39,993 nt of DNA from JACCZR01 sp035296565 (GTDB taxonomy: Bacteria > Actinomycetota > Thermoleophilia > Solirubrobacterales > Thermoleophilaceae): the NCBI GenBank assembly GCA_035296565.1, contig DATHAQ010000009.1, positions 1 to 39,993 on the forward strand. The letters run 5' to 3'. A program made the position numbers and the translations under genes. The notes under the pieces were generated by a model. It saw only the letters and a program-made list of their open reading frames with translations. It did not search any database and had not been told where the DNA came from. Within the stretch, counting starts at the first letter, position 1; every line of letters starts with the position of its first letter. Below, piece after piece: positions 7,655-14,553 of the stretch.

Positions 7655-9049
7655 TCAGCGCGGGGCGACGACGCTGCCGAAGAAGCCATCGGGCGGCGTC
7701 CCCCGCACGTCCAGCACGCGCCAGGGGCCCACCTGGGCCAGGGTCTTCAGCTTCGAGCCGAACACGATCGGGACGGGACGGCCAGAGTGGCGGTAGCGGG
7801 CGGTGAACACGATCCGGTGCGGCGCGCCGGGACGCTGGAGCGCGCGGATGGGCAGCTTCATCTCCCAGGCCATGTGCGGGATGAACCCGCGGTTGACGTG
7901 CACCTTGCCGCGCTCGGCAACCCCCGGCCCGCCGGCCTCGTCGACGGCTTCCTCGAGCTCCTGGTTGAGCTTCGCGTTGCCCACCGCGAAGGAGACCTCG
8001 CGCCAGGCGAACGGTGCGCGCAGATAGGCGAAGGGCGCGGTCACCGCCACCAGCACCGCGGCGATCGCCAGCCGCGCGGGGGTGGAGTGGCCGAGGGCCA
8101 CCAGGCGGGCGACGCCGATTCCGGCGAGCACGGTGGTCACGCCCACGGCGAGCAGGAAGTAGCGCGGGTTCCCCGAGAATCCGCCCTGGGTCATGATCGC
8201 CACCAGGACCAGCCAGAAGGCGACCGCGCCGCCCATCCCGATGACAGGCCAGTTGCGCGTGCGGATTCCCCAGATCACCCCGAACAGCGCGCACAGCTTC
8301 AGCGGGTGCAGCATTAGCCCCGCGCTGCGCAGCAGGGCCGCCAGCCAGGGGTGGTCCTGGCGCGAGAGGCTCCATGCCGGCTCGCTGCGCGCCTGCTTGC
8401 CCGCGCTGAGCGGATCGCCGGAGCCGACCCACTCGGGAACGATCCACATTACGGGCAGCAGCACGAGGCAGACGGCGACGAGCACGCGGTGCTCGGGCTC
8501 CTTGAGCCACATGAAGACGGCGTAGGCGCCGAGAAAGGGCCAGAACTCGGGCCGGTTGAGGGCGACGAGGAAGCCGAGGAAGAAGGCATGCCCGCGGTGG
8601 CCGTCGAGGTGGCGCTCGATGGCCCATAGCAGCAACCCGGCCGCCAGCGGCTCGGTGAAGCCCTGGGCAATGAGGAGTCCCCAGCGGGGCGTGATGCACA
8701 TGACCGCGGCGGCCACCACGCCGGCGGTGACCTTCAGCCACGGCTCGTCTCCCACGAGGCGCGAGGCCAGCCGGTAGGCCATGGCGATCGAGAGGAAGCC
8801 GCCCGCGCGGGCCACGACGAGCCACAGCAGCGGCGGGATGTCGTCGTCGATCTTCGAGAAGGGCGCGAAGACGGTGGTGAAGACGACGGGGAACGGCTTC
8901 CACGACGGACCCCCGAGCGTGTCGAGCTCGAGCAGGGGGATCTGGCGGCCCCAGACGACCCACGCCCACGAGTCGAAATGGAGTCCGCGAGCAGGGAGAA
9001 GCAGAGAGAGGGCCGCAAGGACGAAGCACCCGAGTACGACCTTGCGCAC
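7655..9049 (-). CDS. Polytopic membrane glycosyltransferase-like protein (paralogue of the gene at 1-1137)
   Basis: 464 residues from GTG 9049. This start is preferred because a TACGCT -10-like hexamer lies 7 nt upstream; the frame is open back to 9184 but that stretch consists of the palindromic repeat and the ribD control region. The N-terminus is a membrane helix followed by HFDSWAWVVWGRQ. Several helices and the motifs ERHLDG, NRPEFWPFLG and IMTQGGFSGNPRY are shared with the gene at the left edge. The C-terminal ~130 residues are soluble. Its role is probably envelope glycan assembly together with the downstream GT39-like gene. The exact family is uncertain. Confidence 0.75.
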   Translation of the reverse strand: MRKVVLGCFVLAALSLLLPARGLHFDSWAWVVWGRQIPLLELDTLGGPSWKPFPVVFTTVFAPFSKIDDDIPPLLWLVVARAGGFLSIAMAYRLASRLVGDEPWLKVTAGVVAAAVMCITPRWGLLIAQGFTEPLAAGLLLWAIERHLDGHRGHAFFLGFLVALNRPEFWPFLGAYAVFMWLKEPEHRVLVAVCLVLLPVMWIVPEWVGSGDPLSAGKQARSEPAWSLSRQDHPWLAALLRSAGLMLHPLKLCALFGVIWGIRTRNWPVIGMGGAVAFWLVLVAIMTQGGFSGNPRYFLLAVGVTTVLAGIGVARLVALGHSTPARLAIAAVLVAVTAPFAYLRAPFAWREVSFAVGNAKLNQELEEAVDEAGGPGVAERGKVHVNRGFIPHMAWEMKLPIRALQRPGAPHRIVFTARYRHSGRPVPIVFGSKLKTLAQVGPWRVLDVRGTPPDGFFGSVVAPR

Positions 9050-9056
9050 TCGGGGG

Positions 9057-9062
9057 AGCGTA
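9057..9062 (-). promoter_or_regulatory. Start-proximal -10-like element TACGCT
   Basis: On the minus strand TACGCT lies 7 nt before the GTG at 9049. The dispersed palindromic repeat begins 3 nt further upstream. Confidence 0.4.
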
Positions 9063-9064
9063 GT

Positions 9065-9110
9065 GAGGAGCGCAGGCCGAGCGCGGGTCGGCCGAGCACC
9101 GCACACTCGG
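9065..9110 (+). repeat. Dispersed palindromic element, copy 1 (intergenic)
   Basis: 46 nt differing at only two positions from the copy inside recG (16709-16754). The core is an imperfect palindrome centred on CGGCCG, with outer arms CCGAG/CTCGG. It lies between the divergent 7655-9049 gene and ribD. Confidence 0.85.
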
Positions 9111-9120
9111 TTCCGGGCTT

Positions 9121-9136
9121 CGAGGGAGGGCCCTCG
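9121..9136. other. Short inverted repeat upstream of ribD
   Basis: CGAGGG and CCCTCG flank the tetranucleotide AGGG. It lies between the dispersed repeat and the ribD -10-like element. Confidence 0.4.
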
Positions 9137-9142
9137 CGCTGG

Positions 9143-9148
9143 TAGATT
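9143..9148 (+). promoter_or_regulatory. -10-like element TAGATT of the rib operon
   Basis: TAGATT lies 16 nt before the ribD ATG, so the predicted transcript would start about 9 nt upstream of the ATG, within the 20-bp palindrome. No FMN riboswitch-like sequence is visible in 9050-9164. Confidence 0.4.
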
Positions 9149-9164
9149 GACTCGCGAGTCAATC
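9145..9164. promoter_or_regulatory. 20-bp perfect palindrome abutting the ribD start codon (candidate operator)
   Basis: GATTGACTCG and its reverse complement CGAGTCAATC are joined without a spacer and end directly before the ATG at 9165. The palindrome overlaps the -10-like TAGATT and the predicted transcription start, the classical position of a repressor operator. No regulator gene is adjacent. Confidence 0.6.
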
Positions 9165-10301
9165 ATGCCCGCGACACCGGCCAACGAGCGTGATCAGCGC
9201 CATCTCGAGCGGACGATCGACCTGGCCGCCGAGGCCCGTGGGCGCACCGGCCCCAACCCCCTCGTGGGGGCCGTCGTGGTCAAGTCCGGGAGGGTCATCG
9301 GGGAGGGCTTCCACGCCGCCGCGGGCACCCCTCACGCCGAGCGGGTGGCGCTCGCCGCGTGTACCGAGGACCCCGCCGGAGCGACCATGTACGTTTCGCT
9401 GGAGCCCTGCGCCCACACCGGGCGCACGCCGCCCTGCACCGAGGCCATCCTCGAGGCCGGCATCGCCCGCGTGGTGGTGGCCTCCGACGACCCCACGGAC
9501 AAGGTCAGCGGCCGCGGGCTCGGCGTGCTGCGCGACGAGGGCGTGGAAGTGACCACGGTCAACGGCGACGTCGCTCGGTCCGCCCGCCTGATCAACCAGC
9601 CCTTCCGAAAGCAAGCGCGCACCGGCTGTCCCCACGTGGTCCTCAAGCTCGCGATGACGCTCGACGGCAAGGTCGCCACCAGCACCGGTGACTCGCGCTG
9701 GATCTCCGGGGAGGCCAGCCGTGTTCGCGCCCATCGCTGGCGAGCGGAGTGCGACGCGGTGGCGGTCGGGCTGGGGACCGCGCTGGCCGACGACCCGCTG
9801 TTGACCACGCGCCTGCCGGGCGCCTCGCCCAGCGAGCAGCCGCTGCGGGTGGTCTTCGACTCAGAGGCGCGCCTGCCGCTGGACGGCAAGCTGATGCAGG
9901 GCGCGGGTAGCGACGTGGCCCCGGTCCTGGTGGTCTGCTCGCGCGCGGCTTCGCACACCGCGGTCGACAAGCTGCGGGCCGCGGGCGCGGAGGTGCTCGC
10001 GGTCACCGGCCAGAACGAAGCCGCGCGCGTGGGCCGGGCACTCAAGGAGCTCGCCACACGGGGCGTGCAGTCCCTGCTGCTGGAGGGCGGCCCGCGCCTG
10101 GCCGGTGCCTTCCTCGACGCCGGCGAGCTCGACGAGGCGCGTGTCTTCGTGGCGCCCGTGCTGAACGGCGGCCGCGATGCCCGCACCGCGGTGGAGGGCG
10201 AGGGCGCCGGGAAGATCGCCGAAGCCACCCGCGCCCTCTCCACCGCCGTTGAGGTGATCGACGAGGACGTGCTGATCACCGCCCGGCTGAGGGAATGGTG
10301 A
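9165..10301 (+). CDS. ribD: Bifunctional diaminohydroxyphosphoribosylaminopyrimidine deaminase / 5-amino-6-(5-phosphoribosylamino)uracil reductase
   Basis: 378 residues from ATG 9165. The N-terminal deaminase domain (about 10-150) has the zinc site H57-A-E59 and PC-AHTGRTPP-C (C82, C91), with TGPNPLVGAVVV before it. The C-terminal reductase domain (about 155-375) has LKLAMTLDGKVAT, DSRWISGEASR, the DPLLTTR segment and LLLEGGPRLAGAFL. It catalyses the second and third steps of riboflavin synthesis from GTP in the cytoplasm. It is the first gene of the operon ribD-ribE-ribBA-ribH, and the palindrome next to the start codon is the likely control point. The in-frame extension upstream of 9165 crosses the control region and is unlikely to be translated. 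Confidence 0.95.
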   Translation: MPATPANERDQRHLERTIDLAAEARGRTGPNPLVGAVVVKSGRVIGEGFHAAAGTPHAERVALAACTEDPAGATMYVSLEPCAHTGRTPPCTEAILEAGIARVVVASDDPTDKVSGRGLGVLRDEGVEVTTVNGDVARSARLINQPFRKQARTGCPHVVLKLAMTLDGKVATSTGDSRWISGEASRVRAHRWRAECDAVAVGLGTALADDPLLTTRLPGASPSEQPLRVVFDSEARLPLDGKLMQGAGSDVAPVLVVCSRAASHTAVDKLRAAGAEVLAVTGQNEAARVGRALKELATRGVQSLLLEGGPRLAGAFLDAGELDEARVFVAPVLNGGRDARTAVEGEGAGKIAEATRALSTAVEVIDEDVLITARLREW

Positions 10302-10302
10302 C

Positions 10303-10875
10303 GTGTTCACTGGGCTGGTCCTGGGCGTCGGGATCGTCGAGGCGGCGGAGGACGGCCGCCTGCGCGTGGCCACCCCGCTGGGCGCCGAGCTGGCCGAGGG
10401 CGACTCGGTCGCCGTGAACGGCGTGTGCCTCACCGCCACCGACGTGGGGCCCGAGGGCTTTTCCGCCGACGTCATGCCCGAGACCCTGCGGCGCTCCTCG
10501 CTCAACGGGAGCGAGCGGGTGAACCTCGAGCTGCCGCTGCGCGCCTCCGACCGCCTGGGCGGCCACATCGTCCAGGGCCACGTGGACGGCGTGGCCGAGG
10601 TGGTCTCGGTGGGCGAGGAGGGCAATGCGCGCGTCGTGCGGCTGCGCCCCCCGGACGAGCTGCTGCGCTACGTGGTGGCGAAGGGGTCCATCGCCGTCGA
10701 TGGAGTCTCGCTCACCGTCGCCGATGTAGACCGCGAGACCTTTTCGATCTCGCTCATTCCGGAGACCATCAACCGCACGACGCTGGATTCGCTGCGGCAG
10801 GGGGCGTCCGTGAACCTGGAGGTGGACGTGGTGGCCAAGTACGTCGAGAAGCTGCTGGGAGCGCCAACGCCATGA
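10303..10875 (+). CDS. ribE: Riboflavin synthase alpha subunit
   Basis: 190 residues from GTG 10303, one base after the ribD stop. It shows the two lumazine-binding beta-barrel repeats of the family: MFTGLVLGVG at the N-terminus, GDSVAVNGVCLTAT and GGHIVQGHVDG in repeat 1, and GSIAVDGVSLTV with LIPETINRTTL in repeat 2. It converts two molecules of 6,7-dimethyl-8-ribityllumazine into riboflavin plus the pyrimidinedione, the last step of the pathway. The stop overlaps the ribBA start in an ATGA arrangement, so translation is probably coupled. Confidence 0.95.
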   Translation: MFTGLVLGVGIVEAAEDGRLRVATPLGAELAEGDSVAVNGVCLTATDVGPEGFSADVMPETLRRSSLNGSERVNLELPLRASDRLGGHIVQGHVDGVAEVVSVGEEGNARVVRLRPPDELLRYVVAKGSIAVDGVSLTVADVDRETFSISLIPETINRTTLDSLRQGASVNLEVDVVAKYVEKLLGAPTP

Positions 10876-12152
10876 CCGAGGCGCCCTTCAGCACGATCGA
10901 GGACGCGCTCGAGGACATCCGCGCCGGCAAGATGGTCGTGGTCTGCGACGCCGAGGAGCGCGAGAACGAGGGCGACCTGGTCCTGGCCGCCCAGTTCGCC
11001 ACGCCCGAGGCGATCAACTTCATGGCAACCCACGCCCGTGGGTTGGTCTGCCTCGCGCTCACGCCCGAGCGCTGCGACGAGCTCGAGCTCGACCTCATGC
11101 CGGCCAAGAACGAGCCCGACCTCGAGACGGCGTTCACGGTCTCGATCGACGCCCGCGAGGGCGTCACCACGGGCATCTCCGCCGACGACCGCGCCCGGAC
11201 CGTGCAGGTGGCGATCGACCCGCGCAGCCGGCCGGAGGACCTCAACCACCGCGGCCACATCTTCCCGCTGAAGGCCAAGGACGGAGGCGTGCTGGAGCGC
11301 TCGGGCCACACCGAGGCCGCCGTCGACCTGTCGCGCATGGCCGGCCTGAACCCGGCCGGGGTGATCTGCGAGATCCTCAACGAGGACGGCACGATGGCCC
11401 GGGTGCCCGACCTGGAGCGCTACGCGGCCGAGCACGGCCTGAAGATGGTCACGGTCGCGGACCTGATCGCCTACCGGCGCGAGAAGGACAAGCTGGTCGA
11501 GCGCGTGGTGGAGGCCCGCCTGCCGACCATCTTCGGCGAGTTCGACGTGGTCGGCTTCCGCTCGCTGGTCGACGAGAAGCACCACGTCGCGATGGTCAAG
11601 GGGGACATCACCCAGGGCAAAGACGTGCTGGTGCGCGTTCACTCCGAGTGCCTGACCGGCGACGTCTTCCACTCCCTGCGCTGCGACTGCGGCCAGCAGC
11701 TCGAGGACGCGCTCGCGCGCATAGAGGACGAGGGCCAGGGGGTACTGCTCTACCTCGCCCAGGAGGGCCGCGGCATCGGGCTGCTGAACAAGCTGCGCGC
11801 CTACCGCCTGCAGGAAGAGGGCATGGACACCGTCGACGCCAACATCGAGCTGGGCCTGCCCGCCGACCTGCGCGACTACGGCATCGGTGCCCAGATCCTG
11901 GTGGACCTGGGCCTGACCTCGATCCGCCTGCTGACCAACAACCCGAAGAAGATCGTGGGCCTGGAGGGCTATGGCCTGGAGGTGACCGACCAGGTGCCGA
12001 TCGAGCACCCGCCGGGCGACCACAACCGCGACTACCTGCGGGCCAAGCGCGCGCGGATGGGCCACCTGCTCCACCACCAGGGGCTGGCCTTCGACGAGGA
12101 GATGATCCACGAGGAGCGCATGCGCGACCAGCTGCCGGACCCGGATGGCTAG
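10872..12152 (+). CDS. ribBA: Bifunctional 3,4-dihydroxy-2-butanone-4-phosphate synthase / GTP cyclohydrolase II
   Basis: 426 residues from ATG 10872, overlapping the ribE stop by 4 nt. The N-terminal RibB domain (about 1-200) has CDAEERENEGDL (acidic metal-binding loop), FMATHARGLVCLAL, DAREGVTTGISA and RSGHTEAAVDL. The C-terminal RibA domain (about 205-415) has the zinc cysteines in HSECLTGDVFHSLRCDCG, then YLAQEGRGIGL, IGAQIL and LLTNNPKK. It supplies both starting compounds of riboflavin synthesis, from ribulose 5-phosphate and GTP. Both halves look complete. Confidence 0.95.
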   Translation: MTEAPFSTIEDALEDIRAGKMVVVCDAEERENEGDLVLAAQFATPEAINFMATHARGLVCLALTPERCDELELDLMPAKNEPDLETAFTVSIDAREGVTTGISADDRARTVQVAIDPRSRPEDLNHRGHIFPLKAKDGGVLERSGHTEAAVDLSRMAGLNPAGVICEILNEDGTMARVPDLERYAAEHGLKMVTVADLIAYRREKDKLVERVVEARLPTIFGEFDVVGFRSLVDEKHHVAMVKGDITQGKDVLVRVHSECLTGDVFHSLRCDCGQQLEDALARIEDEGQGVLLYLAQEGRGIGLLNKLRAYRLQEEGMDTVDANIELGLPADLRDYGIGAQILVDLGLTSIRLLTNNPKKIVGLEGYGLEVTDQVPIEHPPGDHNRDYLRAKRARMGHLLHHQGLAFDEEMIHEERMRDQLPDPDG

Positions 12153-12157
12153 GGCTC

Positions 12158-12592
12158 GTGCCGGGAGCTGACCTCTACGCGCTGACGGTCGCGCGCTTCT
12201 ACGAGGATCTGGCCGACCGGCTGGTCGACGGGGCCACGCGCGTCCTCGCCGAGGTGGGGGCGGAGTACGAGCTGCACGAGGTGCCCGGCTCCTTCGAGCT
12301 GCCGCTGGCCGCGCGCTTCTGCGCCGAGTCCGGACGCTACGCCGGGGTGGTCTGCCTGGGCGCGGTGATCCGCGGCGAGACCGACCACTACGACTTCGTC
12401 TGCAACGAGGCCGCGCGCGGGATCGCCAACGTAGGCGCCGAGACGGGCGTCCCCTGCGCCTTCGGCGTCCTGACCGTGGACAGCATGGAGCAGGCCCTCG
12501 CTCGCGCCGGCGGTGAGAAGCGCCACACCGGCGAGGAGGCGGCGCGCGCGGCGGTGCGCATGGTGGAGCTGCGCCGCGAGCTGACCGGCTAG
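12158..12592 (+). CDS. ribH: 6,7-dimethyl-8-ribityllumazine synthase
   Basis: 144 residues from GTG 12158, 5 nt after ribBA. It has VARFYEDLADRLVDGA, the substrate-binding GSFELP (44-49), GAVIRGETDHYD with the catalytic His at about 76, and FGVLTVDSMEQALARAGG near the C-terminus. It condenses the RibD product (after dephosphorylation) with the RibB product. Family members assemble as pentamers or 60-mers. With this gene all core riboflavin enzymes except the phosphatase lie in one operon. The N-terminus is a few residues shorter than in many homologues, so a start in the end of ribBA cannot be fully excluded. Confidence 0.93.
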   Translation: MPGADLYALTVARFYEDLADRLVDGATRVLAEVGAEYELHEVPGSFELPLAARFCAESGRYAGVVCLGAVIRGETDHYDFVCNEAARGIANVGAETGVPCAFGVLTVDSMEQALARAGGEKRHTGEEAARAAVRMVELRRELTG

Positions 12593-13578
12593 TGCGGGTC
12601 AACCTCTACAGCGACACCCAGACCCGTCCGACCGAGGGCATGCGCCGGGCCATGGCCGAGGCCGAGGTGGGCGACGAGCAGCGTGGCCTGGATCCGACCG
12701 TCACCCTCCTCCAGGAGCGGGTGGCCGACCTGCTCGGCCACGAGCGCGGGCTGTTCCTGCCCAGCGGGACCATGTGCAACGCCATCGCCTTCCGGCTCCA
12801 CGTGCGCCCGGGCGGGGACGAGGTGATCCTCGACCGCACTTCCCACCCGATCGTGGCCGAGGCGGGCGGGCCGGCGTTTCTCTCGGGCGCGATGCTCGCC
12901 GAGGTCGACGGTGACGGCGGGCGCTTCACCGCCGCGCAGGTCGAGGCGGCCATCCGCCAGCCCGACCGCTACCTGCCGCGCACGCGCCTGGTGTCGGTGG
13001 AGCAGACCACCAACCTGGCGGGCGGGCGGGTGTGGCCGCTCGAGCAGCTCGACGCAGTGCTCGCCACCGCGCGCGCCCACGGCCTGAGGGCCCATCTCGA
13101 CGGCGCGCGGCTGCTCAACGCCGTGGTGGCCTCGGGGGTGAAGGCCTCGCGCTACGCGTCGGGCTTCGACTCCGCCTGGCTCGACTTCTCCAAGGGTCTC
13201 GGCGCGCCCGTGGGCGCCGTGCTGTGCGGCTCGGGCGAGTTGATCGAGGAGGCCTGGCGCTACAAGCAGATGTGGGGCGGCGCTCTTCGCCAGGGCGGCG
13301 TGCTCGCCGCGGCCTGCCTCTACGCGCTGGATCACCACGTGGAGCGCCTGGCCGAAGACCACGAGAACGCGAAGCTGCTGGCCGAGGGGCTCGGCGTGGA
13401 GGAGCCCGAGACCAACATCGTCATCGCCGAGCTGCCCGACGCCGGCGAGCGCAAGGCCCGGCTGGTCGAGCAGGGGGTGGAGGCGTCGGTGATAGCGCCC
13501 GGGCGGCTGCGCTTCGTGACCCACCTCGACGTGGACCGGGCCGGCGTCGAGCACGCCGTGAGGGCCTTCGCCGCATGA
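12592..13578 (+). CDS. Low-specificity threonine aldolase-like PLP enzyme
   Basis: 328 residues from GTG 12592, which shares one base with the ribH stop (TAGTG). Fold type I PLP enzyme of the beta-eliminating lyase/threonine aldolase family: LYSDTQTRPT and the GDEQ region near the N-terminus, LFLPSGTMCNAIA, SVEQTTNLAGGRVWPL, HLDGARLLNAVV (cofactor-binding Asp and Arg) and the PLP lysine K201 in LDFSKGLGAPVG. The reaction is probably cleavage of L-threonine or allo-threonine to glycine and acetaldehyde. Its close coupling to ribH is positional; no link to riboflavin synthesis is evident from its sequence. Confidence 0.88.
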   Translation: MRVNLYSDTQTRPTEGMRRAMAEAEVGDEQRGLDPTVTLLQERVADLLGHERGLFLPSGTMCNAIAFRLHVRPGGDEVILDRTSHPIVAEAGGPAFLSGAMLAEVDGDGGRFTAAQVEAAIRQPDRYLPRTRLVSVEQTTNLAGGRVWPLEQLDAVLATARAHGLRAHLDGARLLNAVVASGVKASRYASGFDSAWLDFSKGLGAPVGAVLCGSGELIEEAWRYKQMWGGALRQGGVLAAACLYALDHHVERLAEDHENAKLLAEGLGVEEPETNIVIAELPDAGERKARLVEQGVEASVIAPGRLRFVTHLDVDRAGVEHAVRAFAA

Positions 13579-14276
13579 GAAAAGCCGCGATAACCCTCTC
13601 GACGCTGTCGGGCATCGGCGGCTTCGTCGTCGCCGGGCTGATCTTCGTGCTCGGGCTGGTCTCGGGCTTCGACAACGACAAGTACGGCAAGGTGCCGCTG
13701 CCCGGCGAGGGCCGGGTGACGCTGCCCGAGGGGGACGTCACGGTGTTCTACGAGGAGCGGGGCAGCTACCCCGACGGCCTGGGCTCCTACACGGTGCGCT
13801 CGGCCCGGACGCGTCGCGCGGTGCCCAGCAGACCCTCGGGCAGCTCCTCGTACGAGATCAACAACGTCAACGGCATGAGCGTGGGGAAGCTGACGGTGCC
13901 CGAGGAGGCCGAGTACATCGTCACCGGCCGCGCCCGGGCGAGCTCCTTCAGCCAGCCCGCCTTGACCTTCGGGCCCGGCGTCAGGTTCGGCGCCATCGTG
14001 GTGCGCAGCCTGATCGCCATCGTGGTGGGCCTGATCCTCTGCCTGCTGTTCGCGCTGCTGGCGTGGGCCCTGCGCCGCAGCCCGCCGCCGGCCACCGTCC
14101 CGCCGCCCCACTCCAGCGCGCCGATGGCCGCCTGGCAGATGCCGCCACCCCCGCCGCCGCCGCCCGGCGCCGATCCGCAACAGGAGCTGGCGCGACTCGA
14201 GGACGACCGCCGCATGGGGCGCATCGCCGAGGGCGACTACCAGACCCGCCGCCGGCAGATCCTCGACCGGATTTGA
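13575..14276 (+). CDS. Membrane protein with C-terminal SHOCT-like segment, function unknown
   Basis: 233 residues from ATG 13575, overlapping the previous stop by 4 nt (ATGA). One membrane helix is at about 8-32, followed by an extracytoplasmic region of ~100 residues with a likely small beta fold, a second helix at about 137-162, a Pro-rich cytoplasmic linker (PPPPPPPPGAD) and a C-terminal ARLEDDRRMGRIAEGDYQTRR segment. That last part resembles the SHOCT (short C-terminal) domain found on many membrane proteins. I do not recognise the external domain. Codon use resembles its neighbours. Confidence 0.75.
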   Translation: MRKAAITLSTLSGIGGFVVAGLIFVLGLVSGFDNDKYGKVPLPGEGRVTLPEGDVTVFYEERGSYPDGLGSYTVRSARTRRAVPSRPSGSSSYEINNVNGMSVGKLTVPEEAEYIVTGRARASSFSQPALTFGPGVRFGAIVVRSLIAIVVGLILCLLFALLAWALRRSPPPATVPPPHSSAPMAAWQMPPPPPPPPGADPQQELARLEDDRRMGRIAEGDYQTRRRQILDRI

Positions 14277-14295
14277 AAGATCGACCGCCGGTGCT

Positions 14296-14316
14296 CGCCG
14301 GGCCTGCGCCCCGGTG
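14296..14316 (+). terminator. Hairpin after the SHOCT-type gene
   Basis: CGCCGGG (14296-14302) pairs with CCCGGTG (14310-14316) with one G-T pair and a 7-nt loop, 20 nt after the stop at 14276 and before the rpmB -10-like element. There is no T-run, so terminator activity is uncertain. Confidence 0.35.
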
Positions 14317-14336
14317 GTGGGACCGGACCCCACTGC

Positions 14337-14342
14337 TAGCCT
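14337..14342 (+). promoter_or_regulatory. Start-proximal -10-like element TAGCCT of rpmB
   Basis: TAGCCT lies 7 nt before the GTG at 14350, consistent with a leaderless transcript. Confidence 0.5.
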
Positions 14343-14349
14343 CGGCGAC

Positions 14350-14541
14350 GTGCCGAAGGTCTGCTACTCGTGCCAGAAGGGCCCTGCGTTCGGGAACCGC
14401 CGCAGCCACTCGATGGTGGCCACCAGGCGGCGCTTCAACCCGAACCTGCAGAAGGTCCGCATCGACGTGGGAGGGACCCCGCGCCGTGAATACGTCTGCA
14501 CGCGCTGCCTGAAGGCGGGCAAGGTCGCGAAGGCCGCATAG
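14350..14541 (+). CDS. rpmB: 50S ribosomal protein L28
   Basis: 63 residues from GTG 14350; an upstream ATG at 14314 would add residues not found in L28 and cross the promoter-like element. It has PKVCYSCQKGPAFGNRRSHS at the N-terminus and CTRCLKAGKV at the C-terminus, giving two CxxC pairs of the zinc-binding (C+) form of L28. The central NLQKVRIDVGG segment is typical. It forms a unit with the DAK2-domain gene 12 nt downstream, an arrangement seen in many bacteria (rpmB next to yloU/yloV or recG). Confidence 0.95.
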   Translation: MPKVCYSCQKGPAFGNRRSHSMVATRRRFNPNLQKVRIDVGGTPRREYVCTRCLKAGKVAKAA

Positions 14542-14553
14542 CGGCTCCTCGTC

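Noticed and set aside
9050..9164. FMN riboswitch upstream of ribD
   Set aside because: The conserved RFN core sequences are not recognisable; the region is filled by the dispersed repeat, a short inverted repeat and the 20-bp palindrome.
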